Shown here: one piece after another, positions 1-6,249 of the stretch | Layout of the letters: each line of letters begins with the position of its first letter | How positions within the stretch are numbered: the stretch's first letter is position 1 | Assembly (NCBI GenBank): GCA_016926315.1 | Contig: JAFGOU010000200.1 | Location: 1 to 9,378, forward strand | Source of the DNA: Chitinispirillaceae bacterium | GTDB taxonomy: Bacteria > Fibrobacterota > Chitinivibrionia > Chitinivibrionales > Chitinispirillaceae | Reading direction: 5' to 3' | Length of the DNA: 9,378 nucleotides | Translations under genes and position numbers: made by a program | Notes under the pieces: generated by a model | The model's database searches: none | Seen by the model: the letters and a program-made list of their open reading frames with translations, nothing else | Told to the model about the DNA's origin: nothing

Positions 1-2673
1 ATCAAGGCCTCGCTTTACTACAACAACCGCCTCTTCGATAAAAGCAGGGACCACTATCGGCAGTTGCTCGATCGTTTTCCAAACACCCCCCCGGCAATTG
101 AGGCGGTGCGCATGATCGCCCAGGGGTATTATGAGGAAAAGGTGTTCGACAGCGCACAGAACTGGTACCGTAAACTCAGCGCCATTGACAGCGAAGGCGC
201 AAACAGGGGCGAGGCGATCGAACGGATTGCGGAATCGATTTTCCGCAGCGCGGAGCAGCAAGAATCCCAGAACCGGTTCAAGGAGGCCGCGGAGCAGTAT
301 CAGCGCGTCTCAATGGAGTTCACTGAAGCGAAAATCGCCGATGTCTCGCTGTTCAACGCCGGACTCTGTTACGAAAAACTTGCCGAATGGTCCCGTGTCG
401 TCCTCACCCTCCAGCAGCTTCTGCAGAAGTACCCCGAATCAAAGCTTATCCCAAAAGCGATGTTCAGGATCGGCATCGCGCACGCAAAAATGCATAAATG
501 GGATCTGGCGGCGGAATCGTATCTTCGCCTGGTAGCTGCCTACCCCTCTTCAGACGTTGCGCTCACGGCCATGTATAATGCCGGGTTCGCTTTTGAAAAT
601 GCGAACAAGCTTGCTGAAGCCGCGGCCACCTTCGAAAAAATGATCCAGCTCTTCCCGAATTATGAAGACGCCGCCGATATCCTGTTTCGCGCGGGCGAAC
701 TCTACGGCACGCTGAAAAACTGGGGGGCGGTAACGCGTGTAAACCAGCTTTTTTCATCCCGGTTCGGCAACGATGCCGACCGCGTCGTGCAGGCGCAATG
801 CATGGTCGGAATCGCCCTCTATATGCAGGAAAAGGAAGACGCCGCACTCCAGGAGTTGAAAAATACCGTCACCACCTATAACCGCATAAAAAACCCGAGT
901 ACCATGAACACCAATTATGCGGCCAAGGCACAGTATACGATCGGTGAAATTCTTCATGCGCGGATGCAATCAATTGCGCTGACCCTTCCCAAAAACGCCT
1001 ATAAAAAGCAGCTTTCTGAAAAATCGGACCTGCTCGATGCGGCCATTGACGCCTATTCGCGCGCCGTCAAATTCGGCATCTTCGAATGGACCACCCGCGG
1101 GGTATGCCAGATCGGCCTGGCGTATGAGGACTTCGCCGTAGGAATCTTCAAGCAACAGCGCGATTCGGACCTGACGCTCGAGAAACGTCTTGCGCTTGAA
1201 CTCGGTATCGCCCGCGCGGTCGAAAAGTATTTCATGGAAAAAGCGCTCAAATACCACGAACAGAACGTTAAACTCGGGCTCAAGGAAAAACACGAGGACA
1301 AAAACATCCTGCTGTCGCGCCAGAAGCTCACCTATCTTCCCTATATCGCGGGTGAGAATTACATCGCTCTTGCCGATATCGCAAACCGCGCCGAGAAAAA
1401 AAAGGATCTCGACGGCTTTGCCCTCATCGCCAGGAAACTTGAACTGCTCCAGAAAATAGCGCCTTTCCAGGAGCGCGCAACGGATCTGTTTCTCAAATGC
1501 CTCGAAATCGGGACCACCTACCAGGAACACAATGATTTTTTCAAGAAAGCGAGTTCCAGCATAACGAAAATATCGTTTACCGTGGCCGAAACCTATGCCG
1601 ACGTGGTTACCATCGTGCTTGAAGCGCCGATCCCGTCGAATTTCGACAACTATGAACGGTTTGTCTATAAGACGAAACTGCTCAAGCAGACCGAAGGCTA
1701 CCATGAACAGGCGGTTGCCAGCTATCTCAAGACTTTTCAAATCGCCGAGGCGTATGCCATCGAAGACGAGAGCGTGCGCCTCGCGCGGGAACGGCTCGCG
1801 CGTCTCCTGTTTATCAGCGGCAGGTGTCAGGATCTGCTCTGCATCGAATCGTTCGCCCGCCCGCCGTATCCGCAGGGTGTTTCAGAGGCGGAGGAGGAGG
1901 AGTACCGCGCCCGTTTCGAAGAGATAGGCCTCCGGTTCCAGGAACAGGCGTTCGAAACCTATAAAAGCATCCTGAAGCTTGCCATCCAGAAATATACCGG
2001 GGGCTCCTTCGTTACCCACGCGTATGTCCGGCTGTTTCAGAATTTTCCCGAAGAGTATGGTGAACCACAGGAAAATACCAGGGATTCGGTTGCTGCCGGT
2101 CACGCGGGGTGGAAATGTGCGCCTGACACCCTGCCGGGGTGGTCAACGCCGGAGTACAGCGACAGCGCATGGCTCGATGCGGTTCCCGCAACGTCTTCAC
2201 CAAGGAACGTGCAGGGTTTCGGCGCGGTTACTCCGGTGCCGATCACCTTTCCCCCAGGGACGGCGGGCCGGAGCCGGTCAGGAAGGGAGCATTTTTTCCG
2301 CCGGTCGTTTACCGTGAGTGAAAAGCCGGACGAAGCGACCTTTCTGCTCTACACTTCGGGCACGCCGACCGTCCTGCTGAACGGTACGGTCATCGCCCCG
2401 GATGTAGACCCATCCGCCGGAAAACCGGCTGAATGGACCATTACCAAACGAGTGCGCACCGGTATAAACGTCCTGGCGATCCATCACGCTTCCGGCAACC
2501 CTGCGCCTGCCGCGCTCTATCCGCTGCTTCGAATGACGGCCACCCGCCAGACATTCGTACCGCGGCCGCCGGGAAAAGAACCCCCTCTTTCCGCCGACGA
2601 GGTTCGGCAGGACGTTTATCAATTCCCGTTCATAAAAAACTTCAATCTCGAAGGGGAGGTCGCAAAGAAATGA
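1..2673 (+). CDS. Large TPR-repeat protein with C-terminal jelly-roll (galactose-binding-like) domain; 5' end outside window
   Basis: The frame is open from base 1, so the true start lies upstream; 890 residues are visible. Roughly the first 270 visible residues are clear TPR-type helical repeats with recurring F/YP-x-S/N turns (for example QKYPES, AAYPSS and QLFPNY). More degenerate helical repeats continue to about residue 680. From about residue 701 to 848 the composition changes to a beta-rich domain with W704, a YSDSAW motif, a FFRRSFTV strand, LLNGTVI and GINVLAIHH. This pattern is typical of the carbohydrate-binding jelly-roll modules attached to glycoside hydrolases. No catalytic domain is present. 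TPR proteins of this kind accompany TolQ/TolR-type gliding motors (AglT is one example), usually as periplasmic or outer-membrane scaffolds; that role here is inferred from context. The stop overlaps the next gene's start (ATGA, 2670-2673). The N-terminus and any signal peptide cannot be seen. Confidence 0.85.
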   Translation: MKASLYYNNRLFDKSRDHYRQLLDRFPNTPPAIEAVRMIAQGYYEEKVFDSAQNWYRKLSAIDSEGANRGEAIERIAESIFRSAEQQESQNRFKEAAEQYQRVSMEFTEAKIADVSLFNAGLCYEKLAEWSRVVLTLQQLLQKYPESKLIPKAMFRIGIAHAKMHKWDLAAESYLRLVAAYPSSDVALTAMYNAGFAFENANKLAEAAATFEKMIQLFPNYEDAADILFRAGELYGTLKNWGAVTRVNQLFSSRFGNDADRVVQAQCMVGIALYMQEKEDAALQELKNTVTTYNRIKNPSTMNTNYAAKAQYTIGEILHARMQSIALTLPKNAYKKQLSEKSDLLDAAIDAYSRAVKFGIFEWTTRGVCQIGLAYEDFAVGIFKQQRDSDLTLEKRLALELGIARAVEKYFMEKALKYHEQNVKLGLKEKHEDKNILLSRQKLTYLPYIAGENYIALADIANRAEKKKDLDGFALIARKLELLQKIAPFQERATDLFLKCLEIGTTYQEHNDFFKKASSSITKISFTVAETYADVVTIVLEAPIPSNFDNYERFVYKTKLLKQTEGYHEQAVASYLKTFQIAEAYAIEDESVRLARERLARLLFISGRCQDLLCIESFARPPYPQGVSEAEEEEYRARFEEIGLRFQEQAFETYKSILKLAIQKYTGGSFVTHAYVRLFQNFPEEYGEPQENTRDSVAAGHAGWKCAPDTLPGWSTPEYSDSAWLDAVPATSSPRNVQGFGAVTPVPITFPPGTAGRSRSGREHFFRRSFTVSEKPDEATFLLYTSGTPTVLLNGTVIAPDVDPSAGKPAEWTITKRVRTGINVLAIHHASGNPAPAALYPLLRMTATRQTFVPRPPGKEPPLSADEVRQDVYQFPFIKNFNLEGEVAKK
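2653..2660 (+). promoter_or_regulatory. Strong Shine-Dalgarno fixing the start of the small secreted protein
   Basis: GGGGAGGT lies 9 bases before the ATG at 2670, inside the end of the TPR gene. It selects 2670 over the longer open frame that extends upstream to 2433 within the TPR gene. Confidence 0.75.
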
Positions 2674-2978
2674 ATCCGATGCTCTGCGCAGGTATGCTCC
2701 TGGCCTTGACGCTGTGTTCGTGCCCGCTTTGGGCCGTACCCCCCGAGGCGGGAAAAAAAGCGGCGGCCGCAGACACGGTCGCGCAGGCAGGCTACCGTAT
2801 CGACCAGCCCGGCACCATAACCTTTACCGTGGGTATGGTGATCAAAGGCAAGGTTGAAAAACCGCAGGTCATGATCTTTTTGCCAAAGGAAAAAACCTAT
2901 TTCCGGCAGAGGTCTTTTACCCACTCATTCAGGGACGCCCTGGGAGAACCGCTTCCGTTTTCTCCGCAGGTTGAGTGA
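2670..2978 (+). CDS. Small secreted protein of unknown function (102 aa)
   Basis: The start is the ATG that overlaps the upstream stop (ATGA) and has a strong Shine-Dalgarno. The first ~22 residues form a hydrophobic signal sequence (MLCAGMLLALTLCSCPLWA). Cleavage after LWA by signal peptidase I is plausible. Cysteines at 16 and 18 sit near the cleavage region, but the context is a poor lipobox (LTLC or LCSC), so a lipoprotein is possible but not favoured. An Ala/Lys-rich stretch follows, then a compact C-terminal part with strand-like segments (TITFTVGMVIKGKV, PQVMIFLP) and a basic/aromatic section (KEKTYFRQRSFTHSF). I do not recognise the family. Translational coupling to the TPR protein and the adjacent motor operon suggest an envelope partner of that system. 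The downstream promoter implies it belongs to the TPR transcript rather than the motor operon. Confidence 0.75.
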   Translation: MNPMLCAGMLLALTLCSCPLWAVPPEAGKKAAAADTVAQAGYRIDQPGTITFTVGMVIKGKVEKPQVMIFLPKEKTYFRQRSFTHSFRDALGEPLPFSPQVE

Positions 2979-2992
2979 CAACCCCGGGGCTG

Positions 2993-3021
2993 TTGACGCC
3001 GCACCGGATGAATGGTACACT
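2993..3021 (+). promoter_or_regulatory. Sigma-70-type promoter with extended -10, driving the motor operon
   Basis: TTGACG (2993-2998) and TACACT (3016-3021) are separated by exactly 17 bases. A TG dinucleotide at 3013-3014, one base before the -10, makes it an extended -10 element. Transcription would start near 3028, giving a leader of about 130 bases before the ATG at 3158. It is the best-formed promoter I see in the window. The call rests on consensus matching alone. Confidence 0.6.
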
Positions 3022-3060
3022 TAGTAATGCCTTAATTGTCAATGAGTTCTGAGAAAACAA

Positions 3061-3122
3061 GGTTTGGCGTCCGGCATGCATCTTGGATCAAAACTTCCCG
3101 GACAGATCCGGACGGGAAAACC
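3061..3122 (+). promoter_or_regulatory. Structured 5' leader with competing inverted repeats
   Basis: Several complementary segments compete here. GTCCGG at 3069-3074 can pair with CCGGAC at either 3098-3103 or 3108-3113. TTCCCG (3095-3100) pairs with CGGGAA (3113-3118). CCGGA pairs with TCCGG across a CAGA loop within the same stretch. GGATC (3085-3089) pairs with GATCC (3105-3109). GGTTT (3061-3065) can close the whole fold with AAACC (3118-3122). Mutually exclusive pairings upstream of a Shine-Dalgarno suggest RNA-level control of the motor operon. I could not match the segment to a known riboswitch class, and part of the complementarity could be chance in GC-rich DNA. Confidence 0.35.
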
Positions 3123-3142
3123 GGCAACCAGCACTGCTTTTC

Positions 3143-3150
3143 AGGAGGGT
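3143..3150 (+). promoter_or_regulatory. Strong Shine-Dalgarno fixing the start of the TolQ/ExbB-like gene
   Basis: AGGAGGGT lies 7 bases before the ATG at 3158. It favours this start over an in-frame TTG at 3083, which would add 25 polar residues unlike the family and has no visible ribosome binding site. Confidence 0.8.
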
Positions 3151-3157
3151 GTTCTCT

Positions 3158-3793
3158 ATGTCGACCGAGTTTGCAAAATGGTTTCAGGACGGCGGCCAGT
3201 GGATGTGGCCGATCGCCGGTGTATCTGCCTTCGCCCTGGCAATAATGATTGAACGCCTTTTCTATTATTATATTCATTGCAGGATCAATGCGAAGGCGCT
3301 TATGACACAGATCGTACGGCTTGTTCGCAATGGTGAAGTGGAGCATGCGCGGAAACTCTGCACAAAAACGAAAAGCCCGCTTTCCGTGATTCTTGAGTCT
3401 GCGATCTGGCACTTTCAACAGAATGAGCCGGACCAGGAGATACAAAACGCGGTAGACGAAGTGGCCTTGCGCGAACTACCCCGCATCCAGCAGCGGACGC
3501 ACTATCTGTCTCTCTTTTCCAACGTTGCCACGCTGCTCGGTCTGTTGGGCACCATTTTCGGTCTTCAGCAGGCTTTCTCCGCCCTCAATTCAGCCGACCC
3601 GTCGCAGAAGGCGCTCGTGCTGTCGAAAGGCATCGCGATCGCCATGAACACCACGGCCATGGGTCTCATTGTGGCAATCCCGTGTATGATCATGTTTTCG
3701 GTCCTCGGCGCAAAGGCGAATACCCTTATCGAGGAGATCGACGAATGTTCGGTGCGCCTGCTTAACTTCCTCTATTCGCAGAGAAGAACATGA
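3158..3793 (+). CDS. MotA/TolQ/ExbB-family proton channel protein
   Basis: This 211-residue protein is the normal length for TolQ/ExbB. Three membrane segments are visible: about 16-38, 117-140 and 158-183. A cytoplasmic loop of roughly 80 residues lies between the first two, which is the family's topology. Helix 2 carries ATLLGLLGTIFGL, the family's signature glycine-rich segment. Helix 3 carries NTTAMGLIVAIP, matching the ExbB/TolQ TAxGLxxAIP segment. Thr132 and Thr166 fall where ExbB and TolQ have the conserved pore threonines. The protein should form the inner-membrane ring around ExbD/TolR-type helices and convert proton flow into movement. Which member it is (TolQ, ExbB or AglR-like) cannot be told from sequence alone. 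Two ExbD-like genes and a TonB-like gene downstream favour an Agl/Glt-like motor. It is first in the operon and its stop overlaps the next start (ATGA, 3790-3793). Confidence 0.92.
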   Translation: MSTEFAKWFQDGGQWMWPIAGVSAFALAIMIERLFYYYIHCRINAKALMTQIVRLVRNGEVEHARKLCTKTKSPLSVILESAIWHFQQNEPDQEIQNAVDEVALRELPRIQQRTHYLSLFSNVATLLGLLGTIFGLQQAFSALNSADPSQKALVLSKGIAIAMNTTAMGLIVAIPCMIMFSVLGAKANTLIEEIDECSVRLLNFLYSQRRT

Positions 3794-4344
3794 CCATGGA
3801 TTCCGACGGCATTGAATTCGACAAACCGGAAAAGGCCGTTGATCCCGGTTATAAGCCGATGAAAAGGGCCTACCCCGTCGGTAAACGGGTGTCAAAGGGA
3901 ACGGGCAGGGGCGTTGAGATTACGGAACTCGACGTCACGCCCATGATGAACTTTTTCATGATCCTTATCCCGTTCCTCGTTTCCATGGCCATCTTTACCC
4001 AGATCGCGGTGGTTGAGTTCTCCCTTCCGCCGGCGACCGCTCCCGGCGAAGACAGCGAGGACAGTGAAACCAAGGATCTCGATATTTCCATCGTGGTCAC
4101 CCAGACCGGTTTCCAGATCGTGGGTACCGGACGAAAACTCGACATGATACCCAAACAGCAGGGTGACTATCAGTTCACCCAGTTGCGCGCACTGCTCAAA
4201 GCCATCAAATTTCAGTACCCGTCTCAGAAGAGCGTGGTACTGGTGTTCGAAGGCGAGGTACTGTATGACGACATCATCAAATTCATGGATATCTGCAGGG
4301 AATCGCAATTCCCGGATATCGGTCTATCGGGGGATATCGGATGA
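3790..4344 (+). CDS. ExbD/TolR-like protein 1, with Asn at the conserved membrane Asp position
   Basis: This 184-residue protein has a long cytoplasmic N-terminus (about 45 residues, rich in charge), one membrane helix (about 50-70) and a periplasmic domain (about 72-184), the ExbD/TolR layout. The helix begins ELDVTPMMNFFMILIPFLV. This aligns with the ExbD/TolR signature VTPFIDVMLVLL, but the proton-carrying Asp, three residues after TP, is Asn54. The acidic periplasmic linker (GEDSEDSE) and the C-terminal segment SVVLVFEGEVLYDDIIKFMDICRE fit the TolR fold, where a strand is followed by a helix. The last residues repeat GDIG/DIG, from a 9-base direct repeat at 4314-4322 and 4332-4340. The start is taken as the overlapping ATG; an ATG two codons on (3796) has better spacing to the weak AGAGAAG site and is possible. 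It probably pairs with the second ExbD-like protein in the same motor. Confidence 0.88.
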   Translation: MTMDSDGIEFDKPEKAVDPGYKPMKRAYPVGKRVSKGTGRGVEITELDVTPMMNFFMILIPFLVSMAIFTQIAVVEFSLPPATAPGEDSEDSETKDLDISIVVTQTGFQIVGTGRKLDMIPKQQGDYQFTQLRALLKAIKFQYPSQKSVVLVFEGEVLYDDIIKFMDICRESQFPDIGLSGDIG

Positions 4345-4667
4345 GCTTTAAAATCCATACCAAAAAGCACAAAGGAAGGCCGGTGCTCGAGATCACGGGC
4401 GAGCTCACCGGAGAAAATGTCGGAAAAATCGCCGTACGGCTGGAAAAAATGCGGAAAACAACCGCCAAAACAATTGCGGTCGATCTGTCCCGCACCACCT
4501 TCATAGACAGCCACGGTCTTGGAGCGTTCGTCTACTGCTGGCGCCTGCTCGAAAACGAACACCGCGACTTGGTGTTCGTGTCGCCGCAGGGATTCATCCT
4601 GAACATGCTGCACAATACCAACCTTGACCGCGTATTCAGGGTCGTGAATTCCATCGAGGAGTTATGA
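4341..4667 (+). CDS. Stand-alone STAS-domain protein (anti-sigma factor antagonist family)
   Basis: The 108 residues are one STAS domain with no extra parts. The strand PVLEITGEL is followed by a helix, the strand TIAVDLSRTTFIDSHGLGAF, a helix (VYCWRLLENE), the strand DLVFVSP and a final helix and strand. The family's central motif is present as FIDSHGLG. Ser57 directly after Asp56 is the position phosphorylated in RsbV, SpoIIAA and RsbS, so a phospho-switch is possible. STAS proteins act as partner switches in stress and sporulation regulation, or as structural subunits, as MlaB does for the MlaFE transporter. The gene overlaps both neighbours by 4 bases (ATGA at 4341-4344 and 4664-4667), and a GGGGGA site lies 6 bases upstream. 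This places it firmly in the motor operon. No RsbW-like kinase or phosphatase lies in the window. A role as a regulator or subunit of the motor is inferred. Confidence 0.88.
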   Translation: MSFKIHTKKHKGRPVLEITGELTGENVGKIAVRLEKMRKTTAKTIAVDLSRTTFIDSHGLGAFVYCWRLLENEHRDLVFVSPQGFILNMLHNTNLDRVFRVVNSIEEL

Positions 4668-5185
4668 GCTTCCCCGCGTCAAAATCATCGATCAGACCGA
4701 AAAAGGCGCGCGGCAACCGGCACCTCAAGGCGGTCAGGCCCCAGATCACGTCGCTCATCGACATCATGACCGTACTGTGCTTTTTCATGCTTAAAAGTTT
4801 TTCCACCGAAAATCAAATCATTACCGACACCGCCGACCTCATCATACCCGAATCAACGGCAAAAAAACATCCCGATCTCATGCTCACCATCAAGGTCAAC
4901 AACAAGCACATCCTCTGCGAAGATAAAATCGTCGCCGATGTGCCGTCGGCGCTTTCGTCCGACGATCTCGTCATACCCGGTCTGTCACGGTGGTTGGATT
5001 TTCGCCGGTCGGCCACGCAAAAAATCAGCCAATACTCAACCACCATGTCGTTCAAAGGCAATGTGATCATTCAGGGCGACAAACGGATCCGCTTCCGGCT
5101 CCTTAAAAAGATCATGTATACCTGCGGCCAGCAGGGATACAACAATTTCTCCCTCGCCGTCCGCCAGAAAGAAGGATCTCCGTGA
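4664..5185 (+). CDS. ExbD/TolR-like protein 2, with the membrane Asp retained
   Basis: The 173 residues comprise a basic cytoplasmic N-terminus (about 26 residues), one membrane helix (about 27-47) and a periplasmic domain. The helix reads PQITSLIDIMTVLCFFMLKSF. Asp33 sits where ExbD and TolR have their essential proton-binding Asp. The usual proline before it is replaced by Ser30 (TS instead of TP), and Lys44 lies near the periplasmic end of the helix. From memory, the ITSxxD and LLKS pattern is also found in ExbD-like proteins of gliding-type clusters. The C-terminal part (GNVIIQGDKRIRFRLLKKIM) fits the strand-plus-helix end of the TolR periplasmic domain. It overlaps the STAS gene (ATGA) and the following gene (GTGA). 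Its AGGAG site sits only 2 bases from the start, so translation probably relies on coupling to the STAS gene. Confidence 0.85.
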   Translation: MSFPASKSSIRPKKARGNRHLKAVRPQITSLIDIMTVLCFFMLKSFSTENQIITDTADLIIPESTAKKHPDLMLTIKVNNKHILCEDKIVADVPSALSSDDLVIPGLSRWLDFRRSATQKISQYSTTMSFKGNVIIQGDKRIRFRLLKKIMYTCGQQGYNNFSLAVRQKEGSP

Positions 5186-6249
5186 GTTTTGAGACGGAAA
5201 GCGGCTCGTTCAGCGGCGGCAGTATCTCCATGGCCGCGTCCCCGGCGCTTATACGCCAGGTCCGGGGTTCGATGTTTCAATCCGTTGACCCGCGATTTTT
5301 TTTCCTCGTGACTTTTTCCGCGCTGCTGCATATCGGCATTATCTATTACGCCTACCGGATAAAGGTGCCGCCGCCCCATATCGTCGATATCGAAAAGGTG
5401 CCCGACCGTTTCGCCAGGCTGATCATCGAAAAACCGATTCCAAAAACGGATGCACAGAAGAAAATGGCGGAAAAACAGGCGCAGAAAATCGAACCGAAGC
5501 CCGTCGTGGAGAAAAAAGTCGAGCCCAAACCCGGCGAAGGCGCGCCCAAGATCTCCGCAGCCCAGCGGGAGAAGGCCCGTAAGAGCGTCGCCGTGCGCGC
5601 CGCACGCGTCGAACAGCGGATGCGTTCGGTCGGCGTGCTCGGCATGCTGACCGGTGTGGGCGCGACCGCCAAGGGGCCGGCGGTGGTCGACGTGCTCGGC
5701 GCCATGGGTACCCGCAAGGAATCGACACAGAACCTCGACGACGCGCTCGCAAAAATGTCGGGCCTGCGGCAGGCGGACAACGAGGAGATACTGCAGAAAA
5801 AACTGGTAAAAAGCAAGGATGTCGCGGTACAGCACAAGGAGGAGATTGACGACCTCATCGCGAGCGTAGGAACGGCGCGCAGCGTCGATCTCGCCAAGAG
5901 GGGCGAGTTCGTCATTCAAAAGCCCGAATCGATCGAGGGCGCGGCGTCATCGAACGTCAAACGCGACAACAACGCCATTAATGCCGTGGTTGCTTCGCAT
6001 AAGGCAAGCATACGCATGAGCTACGAAAAATACCTGAAACGCGACCCGTCGCTTGCTGGCAAAGTCACGGTGCGGTTCACCATTACCGCGTCCGGCGGCG
6101 TGAGCACCGTATCGATCCTTGAAAACTCTACCGGAAGTGCCGATCTTGAACAGGAGATAACGAGAAAAATCCGCATGTGGCGGTTTGAATCGATACCCGA
6201 AGGCGACGTGACCGTTACGTACCCCTTCGTATTCACGCCGGCAACGTGA
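5182..6249 (+). CDS. TonB/TolA-like energy transducer with AgmX/PglI-type C-terminal domain
   Basis: The 355-residue protein starts with GTG, which overlaps the previous stop (GTGA); AAGGA lies 5 bases upstream. One N-terminal membrane helix (about 39-58) contains Ser46 and His50 as SALLH, the SxxxH motif of TonB and TolA that couples to ExbB/ExbD or TolQ/TolR. A Lys/Pro/Glu-rich periplasmic linker follows (about 80-125, with IEPKP and VEPKP). Next come a helical, charged middle region and a C-terminal domain (about 262-354) ending IRMWRFESIPEGDVTVTYPFVF. The C-terminal pattern SYEKYLKRDPSLAGKVTVRFTI, with W and YPFxF near the end, matches the AgmX/PglI C-terminal domain of gliding proteins such as GltG and GltJ, a TonB-fold module. 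The residue often Cys in that family (CYE) is Ser280 here. It should carry force from the motor across the periplasm to an outer-membrane partner not seen in this window. Confidence 0.85.
   Translation: MSFETESGSFSGGSISMAASPALIRQVRGSMFQSVDPRFFFLVTFSALLHIGIIYYAYRIKVPPPHIVDIEKVPDRFARLIIEKPIPKTDAQKKMAEKQAQKIEPKPVVEKKVEPKPGEGAPKISAAQREKARKSVAVRAARVEQRMRSVGVLGMLTGVGATAKGPAVVDVLGAMGTRKESTQNLDDALAKMSGLRQADNEEILQKKLVKSKDVAVQHKEEIDDLIASVGTARSVDLAKRGEFVIQKPESIEGAASSNVKRDNNAINAVVASHKASIRMSYEKYLKRDPSLAGKVTVRFTITASGGVSTVSILENSTGSADLEQEITRKIRMWRFESIPEGDVTVTYPFVFTPAT

Noticed and set aside
2433..2669. Longer version of the small secreted protein starting inside the TPR gene
   Set aside because: The extension would bury the signal sequence inside the protein, and a clear Shine-Dalgarno marks 2670 as the start.
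2982..2989. CCCCGGGG palindrome after the small secreted protein
   Set aside because: It is short, has no loop and no following T-run, so there is no basis for a terminator or operator call.
3083..3157. N-terminal extension of the TolQ/ExbB-like protein from a TTG
   Set aside because: No ribosome binding site precedes it, the extra residues do not look like the family, and a strong Shine-Dalgarno serves the ATG at 3158.
3028..3157. Cyclic di-GMP (GEMM) or other known riboswitch in the motor operon leader
   Set aside because: The conserved core segments of GEMM-type aptamers were not found, and I recognise no other class. Only competing inverted repeats can be supported.
3036..3245. Small open frame overlapping the leader and the start of the TolQ/ExbB-like gene
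   Set aside because: It has no ribosome binding site and runs out of frame into a gene with strong domain evidence.
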